Position numbers and translations under genes: made by a program
Source: an uncultured bacterium
GTDB lineage: Bacteria; Cyanobacteriota; Vampirovibrionia; Gastranaerophilales; Gastranaerophilaceae
Direction: 5' to 3'
DNA: 64,000 nt
Assembly: GCA_949294395.1 (NCBI GenBank)
Contig: CASFGU010000023.1
Span: 64,021 to 128,020, forward strand
The notes under the pieces: model-generated
What the model was told of the DNA's origin: nothing
Databases searched by the model: none
What the model saw: only the letters and a program-made list of their open reading frames with translations
Part shown: positions 16,110 to 24,019 of the stretch, in pieces
Layout: each line of letters starts with the position of its first letter
Numbering within the stretch: the first letter of the stretch is position 1

Positions 16110-17414
16110 ATGGAAGTAAATGTTATCGGGGCCGGGCTTGCAGGCAGCGAAGCCGCTCTGCAGCTGGCAAAAAGAGGAATAAAGGTTAATTTATATGAAA
16201 TGCGTCCTGAAAAAACTACAGGTGCGCATGTAAGCGGAGATTTTGCGGAATTTGTGTGCTCAAACAGCCTTGGTTCCGCAGATTGCTCTAATGCGTCAGG
16301 TTTATTAAAAAAAGAGATGCAAATGCTCGGCGGCGAACTTATTAATATAGCATTTGATTGTCAGGTTCCGGCAGGAGGGGCTCTTGCCATTGACCGAAAA
16401 CTCTTTTCGAAAACTGTTACAGAAAGAATTTCGGCATGCTCTGAAATTAATATTATAAGAGAGGAAGTTGATAAAATTCCTGAAGGGGCAGTGATTATTG
16501 CCTCCGGCCCGCTTACATCAGATAGTCTTGCCGAGGATATTAAGAATTTTACACAGAGCGAGCATCTGTATTTCTTTGATGCGATTGCTCCTATTGTGGA
16601 GCGTGACAGTATAAATTTTGATAAAGCTTTTTACGCAAGCCGTTATGATAAAGGTGAGGCGTCTTATATTAATTGTCCTATGAATGAAGAGGAGTATGCA
16701 AAGTTTTATAATATATTAATTAATGCACCGAAAATTGAGTTGAAAACTTTTGAAAAAGATGCAAAGTTTTTTGAAAGCTGTCTGCCTGTAGAGGTTTTAG
16801 CTTCCCGCGGGGTTGATACTCTCAGATTTGGGCCAATGAAGCCTGTAGGGCTTGTAGATAAAAGAACCGGTATTGAAAATTATGCCGTGGTGCAGTTAAG
16901 GCAGGATAATTCAGCAAAAACGTTATATAACCTTGTCGGGTTTCAGACAAATTTAAAGTGGGGTGCGCAAAAAGAACTTCTGCAGTCAATTCCGGGGCTG
17001 GAGCATGTTAATATCGTAAGATACGGAGTAATGCACCGAAATACATTCATTAATTCTCCAAAACTTTTAAGACCCTCGCTGCAATCAAGAAGCCGTGAAA
17101 ATTTGTTTTTCGCAGGACAGATTACAGGAACGGAAGGTTACACCGAATCAATAGCCTCGGGTCTCCTTGCCGGAATTAACATGGCGCGGTATTTGAAAGG
17201 AGAAGAACTTCTTATTCTGCCTGATGTAACCATGCTCGGCTCCTTAACTCATTATATTACTGATGAAAACCATGACAAATTTCAGCCGATAAATTCCAAC
17301 TGGGGAATTGTTGCTCCTGTTGAGATGCCTAAAAAAGAACGTAAAAATAAAAAGCTTAAGGCTGAGTATATTTCAAAACGTTCAATTGATTATCTGAAAT
17401 CAATTATCCCTTAG
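16110..17414 (+). CDS. trmFO: Methylenetetrahydrofolate-tRNA-(uracil-5-)-methyltransferase
   Basis: A 434-residue folate/FAD-dependent tRNA m5U54 methyltransferase. It has the N-terminal FAD motif GAGLAGSEAA (7-16), EMRPEKTTGAH, and the catalytic-cysteine segment EFVCSNSLGS (Cys50). A second conserved cysteine at about 224 lies in ESCLPVEVLASRG. The C-terminal GQITGTEGYTESIASGLLAG is the second FAD-binding signature. The length is normal for the family. It acts in the cytoplasm on the T-loop of tRNAs using 5,10-methylene-THF. Its last 11 bp overlap the convergent gene at 17404. Confidence 0.96.
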   Translation: MEVNVIGAGLAGSEAALQLAKRGIKVNLYEMRPEKTTGAHVSGDFAEFVCSNSLGSADCSNASGLLKKEMQMLGGELINIAFDCQVPAGGALAIDRKLFSKTVTERISACSEINIIREEVDKIPEGAVIIASGPLTSDSLAEDIKNFTQSEHLYFFDAIAPIVERDSINFDKAFYASRYDKGEASYINCPMNEEEYAKFYNILINAPKIELKTFEKDAKFFESCLPVEVLASRGVDTLRFGPMKPVGLVDKRTGIENYAVVQLRQDNSAKTLYNLVGFQTNLKWGAQKELLQSIPGLEHVNIVRYGVMHRNTFINSPKLLRPSLQSRSRENLFFAGQITGTEGYTESIASGLLAGINMARYLKGEELLILPDVTMLGSLTHYITDENHDKFQPINSNWGIVAPVEMPKKERKNKKLKAEYISKRSIDYLKSIIP

Positions 17415-18021
17415 TATTAACATGTTGTGAGTTATCAGGCTTTTTCGGTTTTTCAAGTCCGATAAATCTCAGCGCCGGGTGGATTACGGCATGGCTCAGC
17501 TGCGGCGCAAGGATTGCAAGCCCCAGAACGGAGCCGGTCAATGAGCCAAGTTCTATTGTGCCTTTAACAAGGTCGTATTTTTTAGGCTTTTCTTCCGTAA
17601 TTAATTCCTGTTCAATTTCCGGGGTGAATTTGTCCTGAAGTTTGTGCTGCTGAAGAAGAAGTTTACGGTCTTTAAGTCTTTTGGCAGCATATTTTCTGTA
17701 AGATTCATAGTTTTTAAGGCTTCTGAACTTTTGAAAATCAGGATCGTTTTTGAAAATCTTATTTTTAGCAAGTTTAAATGCTCCGCGCTTAAATAGAGGC
17801 ACTACAAGCAATGCGTAAACCACAAGGCATGTTGCCTGATATAAAAATTCTTTTGCTGCGGCATATTTCTTTGTATCCGGATCTATGTCGTTGTCTATAA
17901 GAATAAACCCCGGTCTGCCGATTGATTTTAATACCGTTTCGGTTGCAACAGACGCGTTTGTATTCTGCGAAAGAGTTGTAAGCGTAGGGTTCGTCAAAGC
18001 TTTTACAAGAGGACTTATCAC
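17404..18021 (-). CDS. Small membrane protein, paralog of the upstream gene
   Basis: A 205-residue protein of unknown family. An N-terminal segment with IGRPGFILIDNDIDPDTKKY then AAAKEFLYQATCLVVYALLV matches, position for position, ICRPMFTMMDKTEKPETKKY and ALREGLTEIIAIPVYWASG of the gene just upstream at 18018. The two are therefore paralogs defined by R-P-x-F ... D ... T-K-K-Y-x-A-x-x-E and a hydrophobic segment. A second hydrophobic segment (GSLTGSVLGLAILAPQL) lies near the C-terminus. It overlaps the upstream gene by 4 bp (ATGA-type junction), indicating translational coupling. Function unknown. Confidence 0.72.
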   Translation of the reverse strand: MISPLVKALTNPTLTTLSQNTNASVATETVLKSIGRPGFILIDNDIDPDTKKYAAAKEFLYQATCLVVYALLVVPLFKRGAFKLAKNKIFKNDPDFQKFRSLKNYESYRKYAAKRLKDRKLLLQQHKLQDKFTPEIEQELITEEKPKKYDLVKGTIELGSLTGSVLGLAILAPQLSHAVIHPALRFIGLEKPKKPDNSQHVNTKG

Positions 18022-18650
18022 AGGAGACCTCCTATTCTAAAGCCGGTTTGCGATTTGTTGTAATTAGATTTATAAATGTTTGCTCCGAAGTTTATCATCT
18101 TAGGCCGCGCGGCTATCTGCAGACGCTTTTCCGGCATGACAGGCTTTTTGTCATTAGTTTGCTGCGGTTTAATAATCTTATGCACAACCGGTTTGATGGC
18201 AGCCGAGCAGACTGCAGGAATAATGAGAAGAGCCGCCGTGCAAACTCCGGCAAGACGCAGGTTGTTTGTGACCTTGTTTTTAGTTTCAACAACACTTTCG
18301 GCAGCATCTTTAATCGCATTTTCGACATGTTCATTTTTTATACCGTCTTTCATCAGTGCTTTGATTTTTTGCGGTATGAAATCCTCTTTTTTAATATTTC
18401 TGGTAAGAAATTTTGAGCAGCTGCCGGCAAGCTCTCCGCTCGCCCAGTAAACCGGGATTGCTATGATTTCGGTTAAACCTTCTCTTAGCGCTGTGTATTT
18501 TTTTGTTTCAGGTTTTTCGGTCTTGTCCATCATGGTGAACATAGGACGGCAAATCCCTTTGACCGACGCGATTGCGATTACCGCATAGGTAGGTTTGTTG
18601 TTCTTTCCGAGAGAAAGACATATTTTCCTGAGTTTATCAGCCAGTGCCAT
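18018..18650 (-). CDS. Small membrane protein, paralog of the downstream gene
   Basis: A 210-residue protein with two hydrophobic segments (around 60-80 and LRLAGVCTAALLIIPAVCSA near 150) and the R-P-x-F/T-K-K-Y motif shared with the product at 17404. The C-terminus contains KMINFGANIYKSNYN and ends RIGGLL. F-x-G-like tags of this sort recur in several otherwise unrelated proteins of this window. It is the first gene of a two-gene minus-strand unit, and its stop overlaps the next start. Function unknown. Confidence 0.72.
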   Translation of the reverse strand: MALADKLRKICLSLGKNNKPTYAVIAIASVKGICRPMFTMMDKTEKPETKKYTALREGLTEIIAIPVYWASGELAGSCSKFLTRNIKKEDFIPQKIKALMKDGIKNEHVENAIKDAAESVVETKNKVTNNLRLAGVCTAALLIIPAVCSAAIKPVVHKIIKPQQTNDKKPVMPEKRLQIAARPKMINFGANIYKSNYNKSQTGFRIGGLL

Positions 18651-18792
18651 AGCAGTTATTTTTAAGTCTGTAAATCAAAATTTTTGCTAACCTGTTAAAT
18701 ATTATTACAAAAATTAACCGGTGCAAATATTTAATTCAGAAAAATGAACTTTTTATTTTGAAATTCGTTATAATGATATAGAGGTTGAAAAC

Positions 18793-19137
18793 ATGAACGA
18801 AAAATGTAATAAATATGAAGCCTTATTTATTTTTTCAGACGAAGAAAAATTGCGCTCACACATAAAAAATTGTGAGGACTGCAGAAAAGAGGATGAGTTA
18901 ATGAACAGGGTTTCAGAATTAATTCAGGAGGCAAAACCTCAAATACTTAAAGCCAGAACTGAGCGGGCAAGATTAAAGATTGCCTGTGCGGCGTTTGCCA
19001 TACTTTTGAGCGGAACGCTGCTCGGCATAATTAATTTTAATCAGGATATTTCAGATACCCTGAGATACGGCGCGCCTCTGACAATTGAGGACTACGGGTT
19101 TCCGGTAGACTCATACGGCTTAATTATGGTGGATTAA
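18793..19137 (+). CDS. Membrane-bound zinc-type anti-sigma factor
   Basis: A 114-residue protein. The cytoplasmic N-terminus has the zinc-associated anti-sigma signature H-x3-C-x2-C (His23, Cys27, Cys30 in RSHIKNCEDC). One transmembrane helix follows (about 63-82, IACAAFAILLSGTLLGIINF), and then a short ~30-residue outer part. It would hold the sigma factor encoded next at the membrane until an envelope signal is perceived. Its stop codon shares one base with the start of the sigma gene. The order anti-sigma before sigma is the reverse of the more common arrangement. Confidence 0.78.
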   Translation: MNEKCNKYEALFIFSDEEKLRSHIKNCEDCRKEDELMNRVSELIQEAKPQILKARTERARLKIACAAFAILLSGTLLGIINFNQDISDTLRYGAPLTIEDYGFPVDSYGLIMVD

Positions 19138-19634
19138 TGAACTTTAACAATATAATAAAGAGAAATAGAGAAAATATCAGAAGCATAATAAAACTGATTA
19201 CAAATGAAGAAAATCAGGACTTAGAGCAGGAAGTGTATGTGAAAGTCTGGAAAAATGCGGATAAATACAAAGAGCAGGGCTCTTTTTCAGGCTGGATAAA
19301 CACTATTGCCAAAAATGTTTCCAAGGATTATCTGAAATCGGCTGTAAAAAGGTGTGAACAGTTAATCGCAGAAGATGACACCTTACTTTTAAACTTAAAG
19401 GATAAAAAATCAACTCCGGAGTTGAAACTTATACGGAATGACAGACAAAAACGCATTATCAAGGCGATAAACAATTTGAAACCAAAATTCAGACAGGTCA
19501 TAATGTATTGTGAAATAAACGGCTATACTTATGAAGAATGTGCACAAAGGCTTAAATGTCCGGTGGGAACCGTTAAATCCCGTATATACAACGCCAAAAA
19601 GCAACTGGCGGTTGAACTTAAAGACTTACTGTAA
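19137..19634 (+). CDS. ECF-type RNA polymerase sigma factor
   Basis: A 165-residue sigma-70-family protein with only regions 2 and 4. Region 2 runs about 20-80 (DLEQEVYVKVWKNADKYKEQ, then GSFSGWINTIAKNVSKDYLK). Region 4 runs about 110-160 (INNLKPKFRQVIMYCEINGY, then TYEECAQRLKCPVGTVKSRI as the recognition helix-turn-helix). It is translationally coupled to the anti-sigma gene and followed 21 bp later by a Spy-like periplasmic protein, so the operon looks like an envelope-stress circuit whose output includes its own operon. The promoter it recognises is not identified. Confidence 0.87.
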   Translation: MNFNNIIKRNRENIRSIIKLITNEENQDLEQEVYVKVWKNADKYKEQGSFSGWINTIAKNVSKDYLKSAVKRCEQLIAEDDTLLLNLKDKKSTPELKLIRNDRQKRIIKAINNLKPKFRQVIMYCEINGYTYEECAQRLKCPVGTVKSRIYNAKKQLAVELKDLL

Positions 19635-19655
19635 AAAAAGAAAGGACTGAGTATT

Positions 19656-20294
19656 ATGAAGAAAACTTTGATTTTAGCAAGTATTTTAGCATTTGCAGCA
19701 TCTACACAGGTTTATGCAGCTGAAGAACAGGCTGCAGTGCCGACAAAAGCTGCTGAACCGGCTGTTGAAAAACAGGCTCCGGACTTCCAGAAACCGCCTA
19801 GAAAACCTGAATGTGATAAGAAAAAAGCTGAGTTTGAAAAACGTCTTAAACTAACAGACGAACAGAAGGCTCAGGCAAAAGAAATTCGTATGAAAGGCCA
19901 TGAGCAGATGAAGCCTATTATGGAAAAGATGAAAGCTCTTAAAGATGAAGAACAGGCTGTAAAGCGTTCCAGAATTGCTGTAGAAGAACAGCAGGCAAAG
20001 ATTAAAGAACTCAGAGGCCAGATGCGCGAACTTCACAAACAGGCAAGAGAAATCCGCAGACAGAATATGCAGGAATTCGAATCAATCCTTACTAAAAAAC
20101 AGCTTAAAGAGCTGAACAAAATGAAAGAAGAAGGAAGAAAACATTTTGAAAAAGAATTCAAGAAACACCATGGCGACCACATAAGACCACCGTTCCCTCC
20201 TGCACCGGAACAGGAAGAAATTGGTCAACCTGCACCGGAGGTTCAGCCGGCAGAACCTGCACCGGCAGCAACAACTGAACCGGTTAAAGAATAA
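19656..20294 (+). CDS. Spy/CpxP-like periplasmic stress protein
   Basis: A 212-residue secreted protein. It has an N-terminal Sec signal peptide (MKKTLILASILAFAASTQVY, cut near AYA), a Pro/Ala-rich linker, and a long charged helical body. Two LTxxQ motifs (LTDEQKAQAKEIR near 67 and LTKKQLKELNKM near 145) define the Spy/CpxP/LTXXQ fold. Such proteins are periplasmic chaperones or metal/envelope-stress sensors. A histidine cluster (KKHHGDH) and a Pro/Glu-rich tail follow. It is co-directional with the anti-sigma and sigma genes and closed by a terminator, which supports a role as regulated output or sensor of that system. Confidence 0.82.
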   Translation: MKKTLILASILAFAASTQVYAAEEQAAVPTKAAEPAVEKQAPDFQKPPRKPECDKKKAEFEKRLKLTDEQKAQAKEIRMKGHEQMKPIMEKMKALKDEEQAVKRSRIAVEEQQAKIKELRGQMRELHKQAREIRRQNMQEFESILTKKQLKELNKMKEEGRKHFEKEFKKHHGDHIRPPFPPAPEQEEIGQPAPEVQPAEPAPAATTEPVKE

Positions 20295-20300
20295 TTCCAC

Positions 20301-20328
20301 AAAGGCGGATGAAATATCATCCGCCTTT
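20301..20328 (+). terminator. Hairpin terminator after the Spy-like gene
   Basis: A perfect 12-bp stem AAAGGCGGATGA/TCATCCGCCTTT with an AATA loop, 6 bp after the stop codon. The following T-run is short. Confidence 0.82.
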
Positions 20329-20376
20329 AAACTTTCTAAATCCATCCGGAGATTTATACCGGCATAAATTTATTTT

Positions 20377-20518
20377 GGGAATTATATACATGTTTACACT
20401 AAATATGCGTAATACTGTCATGCTGAACTTGTTTCAGCATCTCTACATAACGAGACCCTGAAACGAGTTCAGGGTGACAATTTCGATATTGTTTAGTGTA
20501 AACATGTATATAATTCCC
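20377..20518. mobile_element. 142-bp MITE-like palindromic element
   Basis: The element is bounded by a perfect 27-bp inverted repeat (20377-20403 and 20492-20518, starting GGGAATTATATACATG). A second, imperfect inverted repeat lies inside it: GTCATGCTGAACTTGTTTCA near 20417 pairs with TGAAACGAGTTCAGGGTGAC near 20459. It encodes nothing. It fills the gap between the Spy-like terminator and the histidine kinase 3' end, as expected of a non-autonomous transposable or REP-like element. No target duplication is obvious. Confidence 0.7.
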
Positions 20519-20527
20519 TTTATTTTA

Positions 20528-21187
20528 TTAGTCAAGCACAGGAATTGTAATTTCAAACTCTGTTTTTTTCGGTGTTGATTGAATGAGTTTTAAATCGGCG
20601 TTTTGCTTTTGAAGATTATTTTTGCAGATGAAAAGTCCGAGGCCGCTGCCTGTTTTTTTAGTAGTGAAGCCTTCGTCGAACAGGACTTTTTGCGCGGCGG
20701 GCGTAATGGGTTTTCCGTTGTTAGCTATTGAAAGCCGGACTGTTTTGTCTTTAACCTGTGTAGAAATTATGATTTCGCCTTTGTGTTCAATGGCTTCAAT
20801 TCCGTTTTTGATTAAGTTTACAATGCAGGCGCTCAATTTATTTTCGTCAGCGTAGACAGAAACATCCTCTTTGATATTGCATATAATATCAATTTTTTTA
20901 TCGTTGATGTAGACCCGGGCAAGATTTGCGCAATCCTCGATGATATGCTTCAGACTGCAGACCTGAGGTTTAATATTGTCAATTGATTTAAGGTCAATCA
21001 GCGAGTTGTTAATGAGTTTTGCGGATTTTTGAATACAGTTGAGAGCTTTGTTAATGGTTTCATTTTCAACGTTTTCTTTTGCAAGATGTTTTTTTATAAT
21101 TTCGCAGTAAACATCACAAACCGAAATCTGGTTTCTGATTTCGTGGGCAATACATCTTGCCTGCTGCTGTAGTAACTCTGTCTGCAT
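20528..21187 (-). CDS. Cytosolic two-component sensor histidine kinase
   Basis: A 219-residue kinase core without transmembrane or sensor domain. It has the H-box QARCIAHEIRNQIS (His15), a dimerisation helix pair, N-box NLIKNGIEAI, and G-box TGSGLGLFICKNN. It would autophosphorylate and pass phosphate to the response regulator encoded 108 bp upstream on the same strand. The lack of any input domain means the signal must come through a partner protein or through the very short N-terminus. A strong hairpin lies between the two genes (21242-21275) and may set their ratio. Confidence 0.87.
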   Translation of the reverse strand: MQTELLQQQARCIAHEIRNQISVCDVYCEIIKKHLAKENVENETINKALNCIQKSAKLINNSLIDLKSIDNIKPQVCSLKHIIEDCANLARVYINDKKIDIICNIKEDVSVYADENKLSACIVNLIKNGIEAIEHKGEIIISTQVKDKTVRLSIANNGKPITPAAQKVLFDEGFTTKKTGSGLGLFICKNNLQKQNADLKLIQSTPKKTEFEITIPVLD

Positions 21188-21241
21188 ATATCCCCTTTTG
21201 TCCTCCCCGTCGGTACTGGAAATTCCAACAGTTATTATAAT

Positions 21242-21275
21242 AAAGGTTTAGCTTAAAAATACAAGCTAAACCTTT
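21242..21275 (-). terminator. Strong hairpin between response-regulator and kinase genes
   Basis: A perfect 13-bp stem AAAGGTTTAGCTT/AAGCTAAACCTTT with an 8-base loop. The trailing minus-strand sequence is U-rich but interrupted (TTTATTATAAT). It is probably a partial terminator or mRNA-stability element that lowers kinase expression relative to the regulator. Confidence 0.6.
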
Positions 21276-21295
21276 TAATTGAACTATCCAATCTC

Positions 21296-21994
21296 CTATG
21301 CTGAAATTTTAGCGCGGACTTTACTTGTAAATCCGTTATTCAGCGCATACAGAACAGCCTGAGTTCTGTCGTTAACCTGTAATTTTTGGAAAATATTATT
21401 AACGTGTGTCTTAACTGTAGTTTCTGAAATAAATAATTTGCCTGCAATACCCTTGTAGTTATTGCCCTGTGTGAGGAGATCGAGGACTTCTTCTTCTCTT
21501 GTTGTAAGGTAATTAAGGAGGTTTTCTTCGTTGGAAGTTTTGGTTTCAGCTTTGAATGAGCGCTGGAAGTATTCAAAAAATCTTGAAGATAAAGCTGACG
21601 GAAGATAAACTTTGCCGTTAAGAACTTCATCAATAGCAAAGATTAACTGGGCAGAAGCCATAGTCTTTAGAACATAACCTTTTGCGCCGATTTTCATTGC
21701 TCTGAAAATAAGATCAGCATCGTCGTAACCGCTTAGCGCGATAATTTTAACATCGAGTTCAAGCTTCTCAATTTCCTGAATAGCCTGCAGCCCGTCTTTT
21801 TCCGGCATATTAATATCCATTAATACGAGATCCGGACGGTATTTTTTTACAAGGTTAATGCCGACATTAGCGCTTGTGGTGGTGCCGACTACATCGTAAC
21901 TTGTCTCAAGGTTTATTAATTCTTTAACGCCTCTTAAGTGGTCTGCATTGTCATCAATTAATAAAATTCTTGCTTTTCTTTTGAACTCTCTCAT
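21296..21994 (-). CDS. NarL/FixJ-family response regulator
   Basis: A 232-residue regulator. The receiver domain (1-125) has acidic pair DD (14-15 in ILLIDDN), phospho-acceptor Asp60 (LVLMDINMPEKDG), Thr/Ser and Lys switch residues (ALSGYDD, GYVLK). A linker follows, then a LuxR-type HTH (about 163-225; LTTREEEVLDLLTQG, KLFISETTVKTHVNNI). It should bind DNA after phosphorylation by the adjacent kinase. Its start is preceded by AAGGGG. The 512 bp upstream are non-coding and may contain its targets. Confidence 0.92.
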   Translation of the reverse strand: MREFKRKARILLIDDNADHLRGVKELINLETSYDVVGTTTSANVGINLVKKYRPDLVLMDINMPEKDGLQAIQEIEKLELDVKIIALSGYDDADLIFRAMKIGAKGYVLKTMASAQLIFAIDEVLNGKVYLPSALSSRFFEYFQRSFKAETKTSNEENLLNYLTTREEEVLDLLTQGNNYKGIAGKLFISETTVKTHVNNIFQKLQVNDRTQAVLYALNNGFTSKVRAKISA

Positions 21995-22143
21995 CTTATT
22001 CCCCTTTTAAACTTATTAGCTGTTTCCCTCTACACTGAACATATTACAACTTTCAGAGGGGCGTAATCATCCATGCCTTGATTGATATATACGCCTGTAA
22101 AGCATGAATTACTGATTTACATCTTTGGATTTAGAAAATCCCT

Positions 22144-22187
22144 CAATCATGCTCTACACCATGATTTGCGGCATGGTTGATTTTTTA
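22144..22187 (+). terminator. Orphan terminator-like hairpin
   Basis: Stem CAATCATGC (22144-22152) pairs with GCATGGTTG (22171-22179, one G-T pair) and is followed by ATTTTTT. No plus-strand gene ends upstream of it, so it may end an unannotated small RNA or attenuate the leader of the EF-hand gene. Confidence 0.5.
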
Positions 22188-22383
22188 GATTGAAATTTTG
22201 AGTCTAATCTTTTTAGTCTAAATTTGTTGTGGTAATATCTAATTAGTTCGGTTGAGATTGCGGGCTATCATTTCAGGCATAATGGGGGCTGTAACCGGCA
22301 GGGCACTGCCAGTCTTTAATTTCTACAATTGTAAAGAATTGTAAATATAAGTTTAAGGTGGCTGAAATTCAATTATACTCTGA

Positions 22384-22408
22384 GATAGGATAGGATAGGA
22401 TAGGATGG
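22384..22408 (+). repeat. GATAG pentamer tandem repeat
   Basis: Four perfect head-to-tail GATAG units (22384-22403) plus one imperfect unit (GATGG), in the leader or promoter zone of the gene at 22507. Short tandem repeats of a non-multiple of three can change length by slippage and shift promoter spacing. Confidence 0.8.
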
Positions 22409-22506
22409 AGTGGGCGTGTAGTAATTCTTTCCGGAGTATTTACTTTGTATATACATAGAGTTTTAAAACTTTTGAGAGGTATATAAAGTTATGAAAGGAG
22501 ATTTTT

Positions 22507-22800
22507 ATGTTTATTGATCCTACATCACAGTTAAGAGTTGGCACGCAACAGCAAATTGCGAACGGTGGAGCCGCTACAGGTGCGGAAGCAGCAGAACAAA
22601 GCGGGGCAAGTAGTACAAGTATTGCTCTGAAAGATACATTGGTTAAGCTTGGTCTTGCTGCCGCAGATTTAATGCAGTTTGATATAAACAAAGACGGAAC
22701 TATAGACGAAAAAGAATTTATTAAGGCGGTTAATCAGACTCAGGCACAAAAGGATAAATCTACCATTCCTCAGAGCAATAAACCGCTGGAAACAGAATAG
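22507..22800 (+). CDS. Small EF-hand protein
   Basis: A 97-residue protein. A low-complexity Gly/Ala/Gln/Ser half (1-40) precedes one canonical EF-hand: the loop DINKDGTIDEKE (59-70) has Asp1, Asn3, Asp5, Gly6, Thr7, Ile8, Asp9 and Glu12, all ligands for calcium. A single EF-hand can pair between two molecules. There is no signal peptide, so it is cytoplasmic unless exported by another route. An AAAGGAG ribosome site and a 17-bp-stem terminator frame it as a one-gene unit. It resembles calcium-buffer or dockerin-like single-hand proteins, but no dockerin duplication is present. Confidence 0.72.
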   Translation: MFIDPTSQLRVGTQQQIANGGAATGAEAAEQSGASSTSIALKDTLVKLGLAAADLMQFDINKDGTIDEKEFIKAVNQTQAQKDKSTIPQSNKPLETE

Positions 22801-22811
22801 GATGAAAAAAG

Positions 22812-22858
22812 TTAAAACCCCTCTGAAATTGTTCCATACTTTTTCAGAGGGGTTTTAA
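22812..22858 (+). terminator. Strong terminator after the EF-hand gene
   Basis: A perfect 17-bp stem (22812-22828 with 22842-22858; core ACCCCTCTGAAA/TTTCAGAGGGGT) whose outer A/T pairs supply the U-tract. Confidence 0.9.
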
Positions 22859-22936
22859 GCTGTTTAGCTTTATACTTTTGTTATATTATTAATGTATGCA
22901 ATGTTGGAATAAACCGAACGAAACGGAGAGTAGAAG

Positions 22937-24019
22937 GTGGAGATAATAATATTTGCAGCGGGATTTATACTGGGCGGGATTGCGGTGTTTTTGCCGTTTT
23001 ATATGAGCAGAAAAAGCGAGAGCGCAGCAAAAGAGGTTATATTAGAGCAGATGAAGCTCTATTTTGAAAATACTGCAAACCGTGTGATAAAGGACAGCTC
23101 GGCCCAACTTTCCGAAAGAAACTCCGAAAAGCTGGAGGAATTTTTTAACCGCTTTAAAGACAGGATTGAGGATTTTGAAAAACTTGCAAAAGAAAACTTA
23201 AAAACAGAATCTGAGAATTTTTTGAATTTTGATACGAATATCAAGAGATTTCTGGAAGCGGGAAATCAGATTTCAAAGGATGCGGGTTCTCTGGTGAATG
23301 TAATGAAATCAGACAACAGACGTCAGGGACACTGGGGTGAAATTGTGCTTGCAAAGGTTCTGGAAGCCTCGCATCTGAGAAAGGATGAGGATTATGAGCT
23401 GCAGTCCAAAACGACTGACGGAATACCCGATGCAACCATAAAACTTCCGGAAGGCAGACTTGTGTTTGTTGATGCAAAAACATCGTTTTCATCCTGGTAC
23501 AGCTATGTAAATGCAGGAGATGACGCGGAAAGGGAAAGCTGCTTAAAGCAGTTTAAGGATTCTGCAAAATCTCACATATCAGGGCTTGCAAAACGCGGTT
23601 ACTGGAAAGATAAAACCTCTCCGGATTTTGTTTTGATGTTTATACCGATAGAAGGCTGCTATTCTCTTATGTTCTGCGATGACTGCGAACTGTGGAAGTT
23701 TGCGTGGGAAAAAGGGGTTATGCCGGTTTCTCCGTCAACCCTCCTTGCTGCATTAAGGATTATAGAAGCTTTTTATGTTGTTGACAGGCAGAATAAAAAC
23801 GTTCTTGCTATGGCGGAACTGTGCGGAAGTTTATACGATAAAGCTGCGGCTCTATATGCAGATTTGCTGAAAACACGCGACAATCTGAATTCGGCTCTTG
23901 TAAAGCTTGACGGTAAAGGTAATATCTTAAGCAAAATTAAAAAAATAGAAAATCTCGGCGGGGTTATTTCAAAAAAGCTTCCGGAACTTCCGGCAGAAGC
24001 GGACGCTGAGGAGGCTTAA
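22937..24019 (+). CDS. rmuC: RmuC-family DNA recombination protein
   Basis: A 360-residue RmuC homolog starting with GTG after GAGAGTAGAAG. It has an N-terminal membrane helix (IIIFAAGFILGGIAVFLPFY), a coiled-coil (about 30-110), then the RmuC core: RRQGHWGEIVLAKVLE, DYELQSKTTDG, PDATIKLPEGRLVFVDAKTS (the nuclease-like D...D-A-K), and the FVLMFIPIEGCYSLMF block. RmuC limits inversions at short repeats in E. coli and belongs to the PD-(D/E)XK group. Its stop overlaps the convergent XRE gene by 4 bp. Confidence 0.92.
   Translation: MEIIIFAAGFILGGIAVFLPFYMSRKSESAAKEVILEQMKLYFENTANRVIKDSSAQLSERNSEKLEEFFNRFKDRIEDFEKLAKENLKTESENFLNFDTNIKRFLEAGNQISKDAGSLVNVMKSDNRRQGHWGEIVLAKVLEASHLRKDEDYELQSKTTDGIPDATIKLPEGRLVFVDAKTSFSSWYSYVNAGDDAERESCLKQFKDSAKSHISGLAKRGYWKDKTSPDFVLMFIPIEGCYSLMFCDDCELWKFAWEKGVMPVSPSTLLAALRIIEAFYVVDRQNKNVLAMAELCGSLYDKAAALYADLLKTRDNLNSALVKLDGKGNILSKIKKIENLGGVISKKLPELPAEADAEEA

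Larger units (their letters stand above)
21995..22506. other. 512-bp intergenic region, no protein gene seen
   Basis: Between the divergent response regulator and the EF-hand gene. Contents I can name: an orphan terminator-like hairpin at 22144-22187, and a pentamer tandem repeat at 22384-22408 about 100 bp before the EF-hand start. The rest is AT-rich with scattered short dyads. It is long enough to hold a small RNA gene, but I could not assign a clear promoter to one. Confidence 0.5.

Noticed and set aside
22384-22408. GATAG repeats as a CRISPR array
   Set aside because: Pentamers are contiguous with no spacers and no cas genes occur in the window.
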